This document shows positions 34,195 through 39,680 of a stretch of 55,063 bases of DNA, one piece after another. Under the pieces are notes generated by a model. That model saw nothing but the letters and a program-made list of their open reading frames with translations, had not been told where the DNA came from and searched no databases. Source of the DNA: Bacteroidaceae bacterium (GTDB lineage: Bacteria > Bacteroidota > Bacteroidia > Bacteroidales > Bacteroidaceae); NCBI GenBank assembly GCA_017379075.1, contig JAFNXL010000022.1, positions 1-55,063 of the forward strand, written 5' to 3'. The position numbers and the translations under genes were made by a program. Each line of letters begins with the position of its first letter. Position 1 is the stretch's first letter.

Positions 34195-35064
34195 AAGTTC
34201 AGCAGATACGGCATCTTGGCGGAGTTGCAGCTGCAACTCTTCCAAGGAGCCGAAACGATGTTCGTCGCGCACTCTGTTGCCGAACAGAAGCCTCAAGGGT
34301 TGGTTGTATAAGTCGCCCTTGAAATGCAACAGATGCGCTTCTATGGAAATACCGTCCCCGTTGTCCAGCGTGGGGCGGTTTCCTATATTAAGCATGCCTT
34401 TGTAGCGGTCTCCGTTGGGCAATATTACCCAAACTGCATACACACCAGGGGCTGGAATCAGTTTCCCCTTTTCCGGACAAAGGTTGGCCGTGGGGAAACC
34501 AATTGTGCGGCCCACTTTATAGCCGTCCACCACGTTGCCGCACAATTCGTATGGTCGGCCAAGCAGTTTGGCGGCCTTTTCCACGTTACCTTGAAGCAGA
34601 AGTTTGCGTATGGCACTGCTGCTGACATATTCGCCCGAAAAAGCTTCCATCTGCAACACTTCTATGCCCAGTTCTTTTCCCCATTCCCTATATTGCTCCA
34701 TTGTGCCGCCACCATGTCCGAAACGGTGGTCATAACCCATTACCAGGCAGTCTATACCCAGTTTCTCATGCAGAATCTGTTCCATGAAATCTCGGGCAGA
34801 CAAACGGCTCATTTCCTTGTCGAACTGCAATACCTCCACCTTGCTGATTCTGGTCTTTTTCAGCAAGTTCAGTTTTTCGTCAAGTGTAGTCAGCAATTGG
34901 GGTTGGAACCCGGGCTGCACAATGGCACGAGGGTGCGGATACATGGTCACGATGAGGCTTTCTGCCCCATTTTTCTGTGCTATATCCAGTACTTGCCCTA
35001 TAAGGAACCGGTGTCCAAGATGTACTCCGTCAAAAAAACCTATGGTTGCAATTCGTCTGCTCAT
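34183..35064 (-). CDS. ribF: Bifunctional riboflavin kinase / FAD synthetase
   Basis: A 293-residue bifunctional enzyme. The N-terminal FMN adenylyltransferase has IATIGFFDGVHLGHRFLIGQ (GxFDGxHxGH motif) and SSSAIRKLLLQG; the C-terminal riboflavin kinase has GRTIGFPTANLCPEKGKLIPAPGVYAVW and GMLNIGNRPT. It makes FMN and then FAD from riboflavin. The ATG at 35064 is fixed by the N-terminal motif. The promoter at 35074-35105 places the transcript start only a few bases before this ATG, so the mRNA may be nearly leaderless. No FMN riboswitch is seen. Convergent with the GH2 gene. Confidence 0.95.
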   Translation of the reverse strand: MSRRIATIGFFDGVHLGHRFLIGQVLDIAQKNGAESLIVTMYPHPRAIVQPGFQPQLLTTLDEKLNLLKKTRISKVEVLQFDKEMSRLSARDFMEQILHEKLGIDCLVMGYDHRFGHGGGTMEQYREWGKELGIEVLQMEAFSGEYVSSSAIRKLLLQGNVEKAAKLLGRPYELCGNVVDGYKVGRTIGFPTANLCPEKGKLIPAPGVYAVWVILPNGDRYKGMLNIGNRPTLDNGDGISIEAHLLHFKGDLYNQPLRLLFGNRVRDEHRFGSLEELQLQLRQDAVSAELLLG

Positions 35065-35073
35065 TTCGGAGTG

Positions 35074-35105
35074 CAAAATTAGGTAATTATTATCTGAAGT
35101 CCAAA
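35074..35105 (-). promoter_or_regulatory. Promoter of ribF
   Basis: On the minus strand TTTG (35105-35102), 20 bp, TAATTTTG (35081-35074). The -7 box ends 10 bases before the ribF ATG. Confidence 0.8.
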
Positions 35106-35120
35106 TTTTTCACCTTTACA

Positions 35121-35152
35121 TTTGCATAATTCATTGGAAAGACCTACCTTTG
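35121..35152 (+). promoter_or_regulatory. Promoter of tRNA (CAT)
   Basis: TTTG 35121-35124, 20 bp, TACCTTTG 35145-35152; the tRNA begins 38 bases later. Confidence 0.85.
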
Positions 35153-35190
35153 CACACGCAAAAACCTTTTTAGGGTAATTCCTTTGCATT

Positions 35191-35264
35191 GGACTTGTAG
35201 CTCAGTTGGTTAGAGCAACAGACTCATAATCTGGAGGTCCTTGGTTCAAGCCCAAGCTGGTCCA
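35191..35264 (+). tRNA. tRNA with CAT anticodon (elongator Met or lysidine-type Ile2)
   Basis: A 74-nt cloverleaf: acceptor GGACTTG/CTGGTCC, D-arm GCTCAGTTGGTTAGAGC, anticodon stem CAGA/TCTG with loop CTCATAA, T-arm CTTGG-TTCAAGC-CCAAG, discriminator A. CCA is not encoded. Pair 6-67 is T·T (T at 35258), a mismatch; the displaced 3' copy at 38081 has A (38117), which would restore the pair. Met and Ile2 identity cannot be separated by eye; initiator Met is unlikely because position 1-72 pairs G-C. The 3' half is the integration site of the following island. Confidence 0.9.
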
Positions 35265-35318
35265 CTTTAAAAATCAAGCAGTTACGAAATTTCGTAACTG
35301 CTTTTTTCTTTATCTGCG
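35222..35318 (+). repeat. att-like direct repeat, left copy (tRNA 3' half plus terminator)
   Basis: 97 bp, repeated at 38081-38177 with no gap and three mismatches (acceptor T/A; one C/T in the hairpin; one T/C in the T-run). This is the pattern left by site-specific integration into a tRNA 3' end. Confidence 0.9.
35277..35306 (+). terminator. Terminator of tRNA (CAT)
   Basis: AGCAGTTACGAAA and TTTCGTAACTGCT form a perfect 13-bp inverted repeat followed by a T-run. The copy at the right end of the island has a single G-U change. Confidence 0.9.
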
Positions 35319-35347
35319 TAAACAATGCGTAAACATTTTATTTCAGT
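35313..35347 (+). repeat. 35-bp direct repeat inside island, left copy
   Basis: Contains GCGTAAACAATGCGTAAA and recurs at 37943-37977 with one mismatch. GCGTAAA is itself doubled 11 bp apart, as in recombinase binding sites. Confidence 0.75.
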
Positions 35348-35391
35348 CTCCCCTTTTCGGGCACCAAGTATCATAGAGTATCTATGATGCA

Positions 35392-35420
35392 TTTTTGCTA
35401 GAAGTTAAAATAGCAAAAAG
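35392..35420. other. Hairpin in island, 35392-35420
   Basis: TTTTTGCTA and TAGCAAAAA pair perfectly around a 10-base loop. No T-run follows on either strand, so a terminator role is uncertain. It lies beyond the end of the noncoding RNA gene. Confidence 0.5.
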
Positions 35421-35472
35421 AGGATTTTGTAGTAAATAACCTTAAAATTCAACAGCTTGTTTTGCTCCTTTT

Positions 35473-35524
35473 AATAAAAACAACTGCGTTTGACCATTGT
35501 CGAAGCAATAATCAAAGGCAGCTG
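35473..35524 (-). terminator. Terminator of the island noncoding RNA
   Basis: On the minus strand CAGCTGC-C-TTTGA pairs with TCAAA-C-GCAGTTG (12 pairs, one G-U, one C·C mismatch), extended inward by six more pairs around a loop with TTCG, followed by TTTTTATT at 35480-35473. Confidence 0.8.
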
Positions 35525-35866
35525 TGCAATCTCGGTCTCTTCTGTCGCTGTATGATAACCGGGCTTATGCTAATCGGTCCCAATCCCTGAAGAGTCTCTC
35601 GTGTGAAGTTAGGTAGAGTAATGTCCGACTATACTCCTTCCGCACATTGATCCATCGGAATGAATTTTTACCAGTCCACGTTCTGGTGAGCAGACTCACT
35701 TTGACTTCGTCTTATTCCCTCACGACTCGACATAATTGATGCAAACATCATTCTGTTCTCGCTGCTCTGTCATTTCCTGTCAAAACAAGAAGAACAACAT
35801 TTCGTTCTTGCCTAAGCAAGCGTCTCCTTATGTCGCCGAGCGCATGGCCCACTCTAATTGCTAATG
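35474..35866 (-). ncRNA. Unrecognised ~390-nt structured noncoding RNA gene
   Basis: No ORF of 60 codons exists on either strand here, yet the stretch is less A/T-rich than its surroundings and bounded by transcription signals: TATCTTTG (-7 type) at 35879-35872 and a strong terminator at 35524-35473, all on the minus strand. Internal perfect hairpins include CTTGC/GCAAG (loop TTAG), GTGAG/CTCAC (loop TCTG), GATG/CATC and GAC/GTC. I compared it by eye with tmRNA, RNase P RNA, 6S and SRP RNA and found none of their conserved segments (no tag reading frame, no RNase P P4 core). Ends are inferred from the signals. Degenerate former coding sequence is the main alternative. Confidence 0.6.
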
Positions 35867-35871
35867 CGATG

Positions 35872-35879
35872 CAAAGATA
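35872..35879 (-). promoter_or_regulatory. -7 box of the island noncoding RNA
   Basis: TATCTTTG read on the minus strand. A clear TTTG -33 box is missing at 19-21 bp; only GTTC-like sequence is there. A second TATCTTTG faces the other way at 35925-35932, also without a good -33. Confidence 0.55.
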
Positions 35880-36093
35880 CAACAATTTCCCCAATGGAAC
35901 GTAATAGCCTGGCAGAAAATAGAGTATCTTTGAGCATCTTTAACTATCATACTTGGATTGAGTATGAAAATAACACTAAAAAAAGAGCAATAATAATTTG
36001 TTTATAAGTATGTAAAAAACAAAATATTTTTCTGTTGTTTTTGTGATATACTCAACTTGTTGTGACCGAAATAATATTTTTACACACTTTTTT

Positions 36094-36359
36094 TATTGCT
36101 GTCCGGTAAAAATCATGAAGCGTTTCAAAAACAACATTTCCCCGGACAGCCGATATGTTTGGTATACATACAAGCCATTTTAGGGGGAAAAGTGCAGGAT
36201 AAAGCTTAAAATGGGAAATAACAATCATATATGATTTGTCTGTTCTCATCTATCAAAGAGATTTTTACCGGACAGCCGTTAATCCCCTTTCAAGGGGGGC
36301 TTGTAAAGCAAGAAAATCAGTGATTGTAGTCCCTTGCACATGTTTACCGGACAGCAATA
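36094..36359. mobile_element. MITE-like 266-bp element with 17-bp perfect inverted ends and 8-bp target duplication
   Basis: TATTGCTGTCCGGTAAA at 36094-36110 is perfectly inverted at 36343-36359. Both sides are flanked by ACTTTTTT (36086-36093 and 36360-36367), which looks like an 8-bp target duplication, though it is low in complexity. Two further end-like copies lie inside: CCGGACAGC at 36142-36150 and GATTTTTACCGGACAGC at 36260-36275; the latter is a perfect 17-base complement to 36098-36114. No ORF. Hairpins CCCCTT/AAGGGG (near 36283) and CCATTTTA/TAAAATGG (36176-36215 area) lie within. Confidence 0.6.
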
Positions 36360-36375
36360 ACTTTTTTCATAATAA

Positions 36376-36407
36376 TTTGCTAGAGTCAAAATAAAAACGT
36401 AAATTTG
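36376..36407 (+). promoter_or_regulatory. Promoter of island operon
   Basis: TTTG 36376-36379, 20 bp, TAAATTTG 36400-36407; 44 bases before the first ATG. The -33 box is only 8 bp from the right target duplication of the MITE-like element. Confidence 0.85.
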
Positions 36408-36451
36408 CAATCGAAAAGTATCCCGACAAAAGTAATCAATACGAAAGGAAT

Positions 36452-36682
36452 ATGAAATTTTCATTAAGCAATGATTCTCGCACATTGATACAACAGTCAA
36501 CAGGCTTGGATTATGCGCATCAGCGCTCTACTGCTATTTCCAATGTCAACACAAAGGTATATGGCAATAGTGCCTACAAGATTAAAGATTCGCGGGATGT
36601 GGCTCCTCGCGGCTCGATCTATCTTCAGATGGGTCGCATTATGTCGTTGCACAAAGTCAAGTCTTATTTGAAGAGAATTTAA
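36452..36682 (+). CDS. Hypothetical 76-residue protein, first gene of island operon
   Basis: A small basic protein without signal peptide or membrane segment (starts MKFSLSNDSRTLIQQSTG, ends with GSIYLQMGRIMSLHKVKSYL and KRI). I do not recognise a family. The gene is credible because a consensus promoter lies 44 bases upstream and the next gene starts 5 bp after its stop, so it is operonic. No DNA-binding helix-turn-helix is obvious; an antitoxin, regulator or small structural role cannot be told apart. Base composition is A/T-rich like the rest of the island. Confidence 0.65.
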   Translation: MKFSLSNDSRTLIQQSTGLDYAHQRSTAISNVNTKVYGNSAYKIKDSRDVAPRGSIYLQMGRIMSLHKVKSYLKRI

Positions 36683-36687
36683 GTTGC

Positions 36688-37320
36688 ATGCATCCGCAGA
36701 TATCAGTATTATACAGCAAATATAATAATACATTGCGCCCTCTGGTCTCCGAGATTGAAGGGCGCAATGAGCATTTTGAAGAACCCCTTCTTCTTAATGT
36801 TGCCTCAATGTTTGATTCTATAGCACTTAGCGAAGCTGACACGGATGCAAACAGCCGTGAGTCCCAAGTTAGTCAAGCAATGTCATTTCTAGACATAAGC
36901 ATAAGTCAAAGTTATCAATATTTGATTAAGAATCTCGACGAAAAAATGATTGCATTTGAAAAAAAGTGTAATGTCTCAGATCGTAGGATTCTAGCTAGCG
37001 GTCAATTTATCGGTAAGTACAATTCACTAAGAAGTCAAGCAAAAGAATGTGTAAGAAGAGGTCGTAACAAAGATGACCTTCATTCGTTAGAAGATTATGA
37101 ATCTGCATATAAGTACTATTCTAAAATTGAAAAGTTGATTGATAGAGAATTACCTGTCCAAGTAATGCAGAACACCAGAAGAAATTCTCATCGTTGGACT
37201 GTCATAGGTTGGTTTTCAAGCATTTTTATTTCTGTCGTAGTTGGCCAAATTGTTAATAATTATAGCGAGTCGATAATTTCATTTTTTAAGGAATGGATGA
37301 ACGTATTGCAGACATATTGA
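36688..37320 (+). CDS. Hypothetical protein with C-terminal membrane anchor (paralogue 1)
   Basis: A 210-residue protein. Residues 1-160 are polar and predicted helical (SVLYSKYNNTLRPLVSEIEG; later a YNSLRSQAKECVRRG and EDYESAYKYYSKIEKLI helix pair resembling a TPR-like hairpin). One hydrophobic segment near residues 174-192 (WTVIGWFSSIFISVVVGQIV) is followed by a short tail, so it is probably tail-anchored with the bulk in the cytoplasm. It aligns along its length with the next gene product (YxxTL/VRPLxxxI; YxxA...YxxA...Y...E motifs). The 3' end overlaps the next gene by 28 bases. Family unknown. Confidence 0.7.
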   Translation: MHPQISVLYSKYNNTLRPLVSEIEGRNEHFEEPLLLNVASMFDSIALSEADTDANSRESQVSQAMSFLDISISQSYQYLIKNLDEKMIAFEKKCNVSDRRILASGQFIGKYNSLRSQAKECVRRGRNKDDLHSLEDYESAYKYYSKIEKLIDRELPVQVMQNTRRNSHRWTVIGWFSSIFISVVVGQIVNNYSESIISFFKEWMNVLQTY

Positions 37321-37898
37321 AAAATTATAGAGATACGGTAAAACCGCTACTTGCTGACATCCAAGCAAGGAGGTCTGATGACAAGCTACCAGACAACTTC
37401 TTGAATGAGATAAGAGCATTAAATGACCATATTGCGCGTTGCTACCGTAATGACATCTCTGACGGACACTTCATAGACTCCGAGTTGACGAAGGCAGAGG
37501 GACATCTGAGGAGACTAATATATGATTGCTTCAAGCAATTGAATATATATATCAGTGACACGTTGGAATACAAAGAGAAGAAATACTATAGTGAGATGTG
37601 GTTGACTCATAAAAAGGGGGTATTTTGGACAAGTTATTCTAAGTACAGAAAATATGCTCAGCAATATGTGATTGATGCAAAAAAATCAGAGTCAATAGAT
37701 TCTGACAGGGCAATGGCTCTATATGAGAAAGCATTTCAAAGTTACCGTGGAGCAGAAGAATTACTATTAGAAAACCAAACCATGCTAAAGTTGTCATTTG
37801 TAAACAAACATTTACTCAAAGCTGGTCACTTTGGGTGGTGGTTTTTCATAACAGTTATTCTTTCTGTTATTAGTGCCCTTATTGGTCTTTTTTGCTAA
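37293..37898 (+). CDS. Hypothetical protein with C-terminal membrane anchor (paralogue 2)
   Basis: A 201-residue paralogue of the preceding product. It begins ADILKNYRDTVKPLLADIQA, matching the N-terminus of paralogue 1, and has the middle hairpin YSKYRKYAQQYVIDAK with DRAMALYEKAFQSYRGAEELL. The hydrophobic C-terminal segment (about 178-200, FGWWFFITVILSVISALIGLF) ends almost at the C-terminus, so the protein is tail-anchored. The 28-base overlap with paralogue 1 means tight coupling and suggests the two act together, perhaps as a heteromer. No enzymatic motif is seen. The pair might be a membrane-acting effector or a sensor; this is inference. Confidence 0.7.
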   Translation: MDERIADILKNYRDTVKPLLADIQARRSDDKLPDNFLNEIRALNDHIARCYRNDISDGHFIDSELTKAEGHLRRLIYDCFKQLNIYISDTLEYKEKKYYSEMWLTHKKGVFWTSYSKYRKYAQQYVIDAKKSESIDSDRAMALYEKAFQSYRGAEELLLENQTMLKLSFVNKHLLKAGHFGWWFFITVILSVISALIGLFC

Positions 37899-37942
37899 TA
37901 TACTACAAAACGAACAATAGTTATAGGAGTATGGATCCTGTT

Positions 37943-37977
37943 TCTGCGTAAACAATGCGTAAATATTTTATTTCAGT
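37943..37977 (+). repeat. 35-bp direct repeat inside island, right copy
   Basis: Matches 35313-35347 with one mismatch. Further right, CTGATATTCAGA occurs twice (near 37993 and 38030) and GGAATATCAT twice in tandem (near 38053 and 38063), as expected for recombinase arm sites beside an attachment site. Confidence 0.7.
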
Positions 37978-38080
37978 TAGGGGTATTTTCTGATATTCAG
38001 AGAAAGTCACATTTTTATAAGACGCTGATATTCAGAATACTTTCAGAACAAGGGAATATCATGGAATATCATTTTGCGAT

Positions 38081-38177
38081 ACTCATAATCTGGAGGTCCT
38101 TGGTTCAAGCCCAAGCAGGTCCACTTTAAAAATCAAGCAGTTACGAAATTTTGTAACTGCTTTTTCCTTTATCTGCG
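38081..38177 (+). repeat. att-like direct repeat, right copy (displaced tRNA 3' half)
   Basis: 97 bp homologous to 35222-35318. It begins in the anticodon loop (ACTCATAATCTGG) and includes the terminator. Here the acceptor strand reads CAGGTCC, which pairs fully with GGACTTG; by the usual logic of tRNA integration this copy is the original chromosomal 3' end. Confidence 0.9.
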
Positions 38178-38209
38178 CTGTATCTTATCGAACCACATTG
38201 CATAATATG

Positions 38210-39527
38210 GGTTCATCCGGTAAATGCGTATTTTTTCTCATGCATAGCTAGTATTTTGAGTTCAAAGAACTTCTCATCTCTATATCCGTAGGCTTGCCTT
38301 TTCATTGTTTTGATTTTATTGTTTATTCCTTCCAACTTAGCCGTTGAGATGTGGTAGTCATACCATGCAAGTATTCCACTTCTGTGAGCCATAAGCGTAT
38401 TTGCGAACTTGATTAGCAGTGGAACTTTGGAGTCCTTTGCCTGCCGTCCCCAATCGCATAGGACTTTTTCTGCTTGCTCCTTGTCTACCTGCATCCATAT
38501 TTCACGGAGCGCCTCCTTCAAATAATATCCCTTCATAAGCGGAGCGTTCATTTCCAGTGCATTTTCAAGCCTGTTCTTGTGATATGAATCGTAAATATCC
38601 TCGCCATTGCACAACAAAAGCCATCTGGTACCTTTGAGTACCTTTCGCTTCATCAAATCCGCTTCTTGGTTATATGCCAGTCTTCTGAGTTTGTCTAAAG
38701 TGTCGTTCATTAACTTCACCACATGAAAATGATCAAAGACCAAGGCTGCATCTGGGGCATTCTCCATTACAGAGGATATGAATGCGGCGGAAAGGTCTGT
38801 AGCTACGGCCTTAATCCGGGCCTTGGCTTTACATACTTTCTTCCAGAACTTATCCAAAGCATCCGCCCCCTTGCCATTACCGACATATACTACCTGACCA
38901 TTTTGGAGATTCACGACTATAGTCTTGTATACATGGCCCTTGCGGACTGCAAACTCATCGATACCGATATATTCCAGAGTGCTCAAGTCGGGATTGCTAT
39001 AGTGACGTTGAAGATAACGTTTCTGTATATCCTTGACTGTATCCCATGAAAGATTTAAGAACTGAGCGACATCCTTGATTGTCCCTATGCGAGACAAATC
39101 CACAACATATCTGGCAAACTTATTGGTGTAACAGCGTTTACCAGTCACGAAGTGAAGCTTCTCCTGGCGGACACATCCACATTCCTTACACTCAAGGCGT
39201 TGAACCTTAATGCGTAATATGGTCTCTCTATGACCGACAGGAACGCATCTTATATCGCGGAAAATGCAACCAGAACGGATAACATGCCGGCTATTGCATT
39301 CAGGGCAACGTAATTTATCCTTGCGAGTTTGGATGTAGTGAATATTTTGATTACCTTTGAACTCTGTTTTAGTGCATTCGTGATGGCGTACGCCGAAAGC
39401 ATGATACAGATAGCTGGGATTCATAACACGATACTTTAGTTTGGACAACCAAAGATAGTGAGATAATCTTAGCTATCTTCTTTTATGACAAATAATCATA
39501 TACGCCTACGCATTTGTCGGATGAACC
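38210..39527 (-). mobile_element. Intact ISL3-family insertion sequence, 1,318 bp
   Basis: Ends are GGTTCATCCG-(2 mismatches)-AAATGCGTA at 38210-38230 and its inverse at 39507-39527 (21 bp, 19 identical). ATAATATG flanks both sides (38202-38209 and 39528-39535), an 8-bp target duplication as typical for ISL3. The single transposase gene fills the element; its stop codon lies within the left end. Confidence 0.92.
38213..39424 (-). CDS. ISL3-family transposase
   Basis: A 403-residue DDE transposase. The N-terminal zinc-finger region has CPECNSRHVIRSGC and, further on, CKECGC (C40, C43 and C79, C82), followed by a helix-turn-helix around TIKDVAQFLNLSWDTVKDI. The ISL3 catalytic core begins with YIGIDEFAVRKGHVYKTIVV (first Asp), continues with KAVATDLSAAF (second Asp region) and ends with STAKLEGINNKIKTMKRQAYGYRD, which carries the Glu in LEG. 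The frame is uninterrupted. The ATG at 39424 was chosen over a TTG at 39448. It moves the element between DNA sites by cut-and-paste or related chemistry. Confidence 0.93.
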   Translation of the reverse strand: MNPSYLYHAFGVRHHECTKTEFKGNQNIHYIQTRKDKLRCPECNSRHVIRSGCIFRDIRCVPVGHRETILRIKVQRLECKECGCVRQEKLHFVTGKRCYTNKFARYVVDLSRIGTIKDVAQFLNLSWDTVKDIQKRYLQRHYSNPDLSTLEYIGIDEFAVRKGHVYKTIVVNLQNGQVVYVGNGKGADALDKFWKKVCKAKARIKAVATDLSAAFISSVMENAPDAALVFDHFHVVKLMNDTLDKLRRLAYNQEADLMKRKVLKGTRWLLLCNGEDIYDSYHKNRLENALEMNAPLMKGYYLKEALREIWMQVDKEQAEKVLCDWGRQAKDSKVPLLIKFANTLMAHRSGILAWYDYHISTAKLEGINNKIKTMKRQAYGYRDEKFFELKILAMHEKKYAFTG

Positions 39528-39570
39528 ATAATATGGCGGAAACATACTGGCATTCATCGGCAATAACATC

Positions 39571-39592
39571 CCTTAAGTGTTTCTTGAGTTTT
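39571..39592 (+). repeat. Single-unit copy C of the ACTTAAGT repeat
   Basis: From 39572 it matches 21 bp of copy A exactly (the first unit, 11059-11079), then diverges. It lies 36 bp right of the ISL3 target duplication and upstream of the retropepsin gene. Confidence 0.7.
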
Positions 39593-39640
39593 CTCATGTG
39601 AAATATCCCTTCAAAAGGAGTGATTTCCAATAATTTTTGG

Positions 39641-39648
39641 TATCTTTG
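39641..39648 (+). promoter_or_regulatory. Candidate -7 box of retropepsin gene
   Basis: TATCTTTG, 32 bases before the ATG at 39681. No clear -33 TTTG at normal spacing. Confidence 0.5.
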
Positions 39649-39680
39649 CAATAAATATTTAGGATTTTAGGATAAAGAAG

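Larger units (their letters stand above)
35319..38080. mobile_element. 2.76-kb integrated island in tRNA (CAT), integrase absent
   Basis: The segment between the 97-bp repeats. It carries, left to right, a minus-strand noncoding RNA gene, a MITE-like element, and a three-gene plus-strand operon. It is visibly more A/T-rich than the flanking core genes. No recombinase, replication or mobilization gene is present, so it is either a satellite mobilised in trans or a decayed remnant. Confidence 0.8.

Noticed and set aside
35065-35120. FMN riboswitch upstream of ribF
   Set aside because: The promoter is almost at the start codon, leaving no room for a leader RNA.
35474-35866. tmRNA, RNase P RNA, 6S or group II intron RNA
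   Set aside because: No tRNA-like ends or tag reading frame, no RNase P core segments, length too great for 6S, and no intron domain V motif or intron protein.
36086-36367. Retron-type noncoding RNA (paired ends a1/a2)
   Set aside because: The paired ends and inner hairpins fit superficially, but there is no reverse transcriptase in the island and the flanking 8-bp duplication favours a transposed element.
36086-36407. Invertible promoter (phase switch)
   Set aside because: The consensus promoter of the operon lies outside the inverted repeats and no good promoter lies inside; no recombinase nearby. Kept only as an alternative.
35319-38080. CRISPR array or type III toxin-antitoxin RNA repeats
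   Set aside because: Repeats are few, not evenly spaced and partly inverted; no cas genes and no ToxN-like protein.
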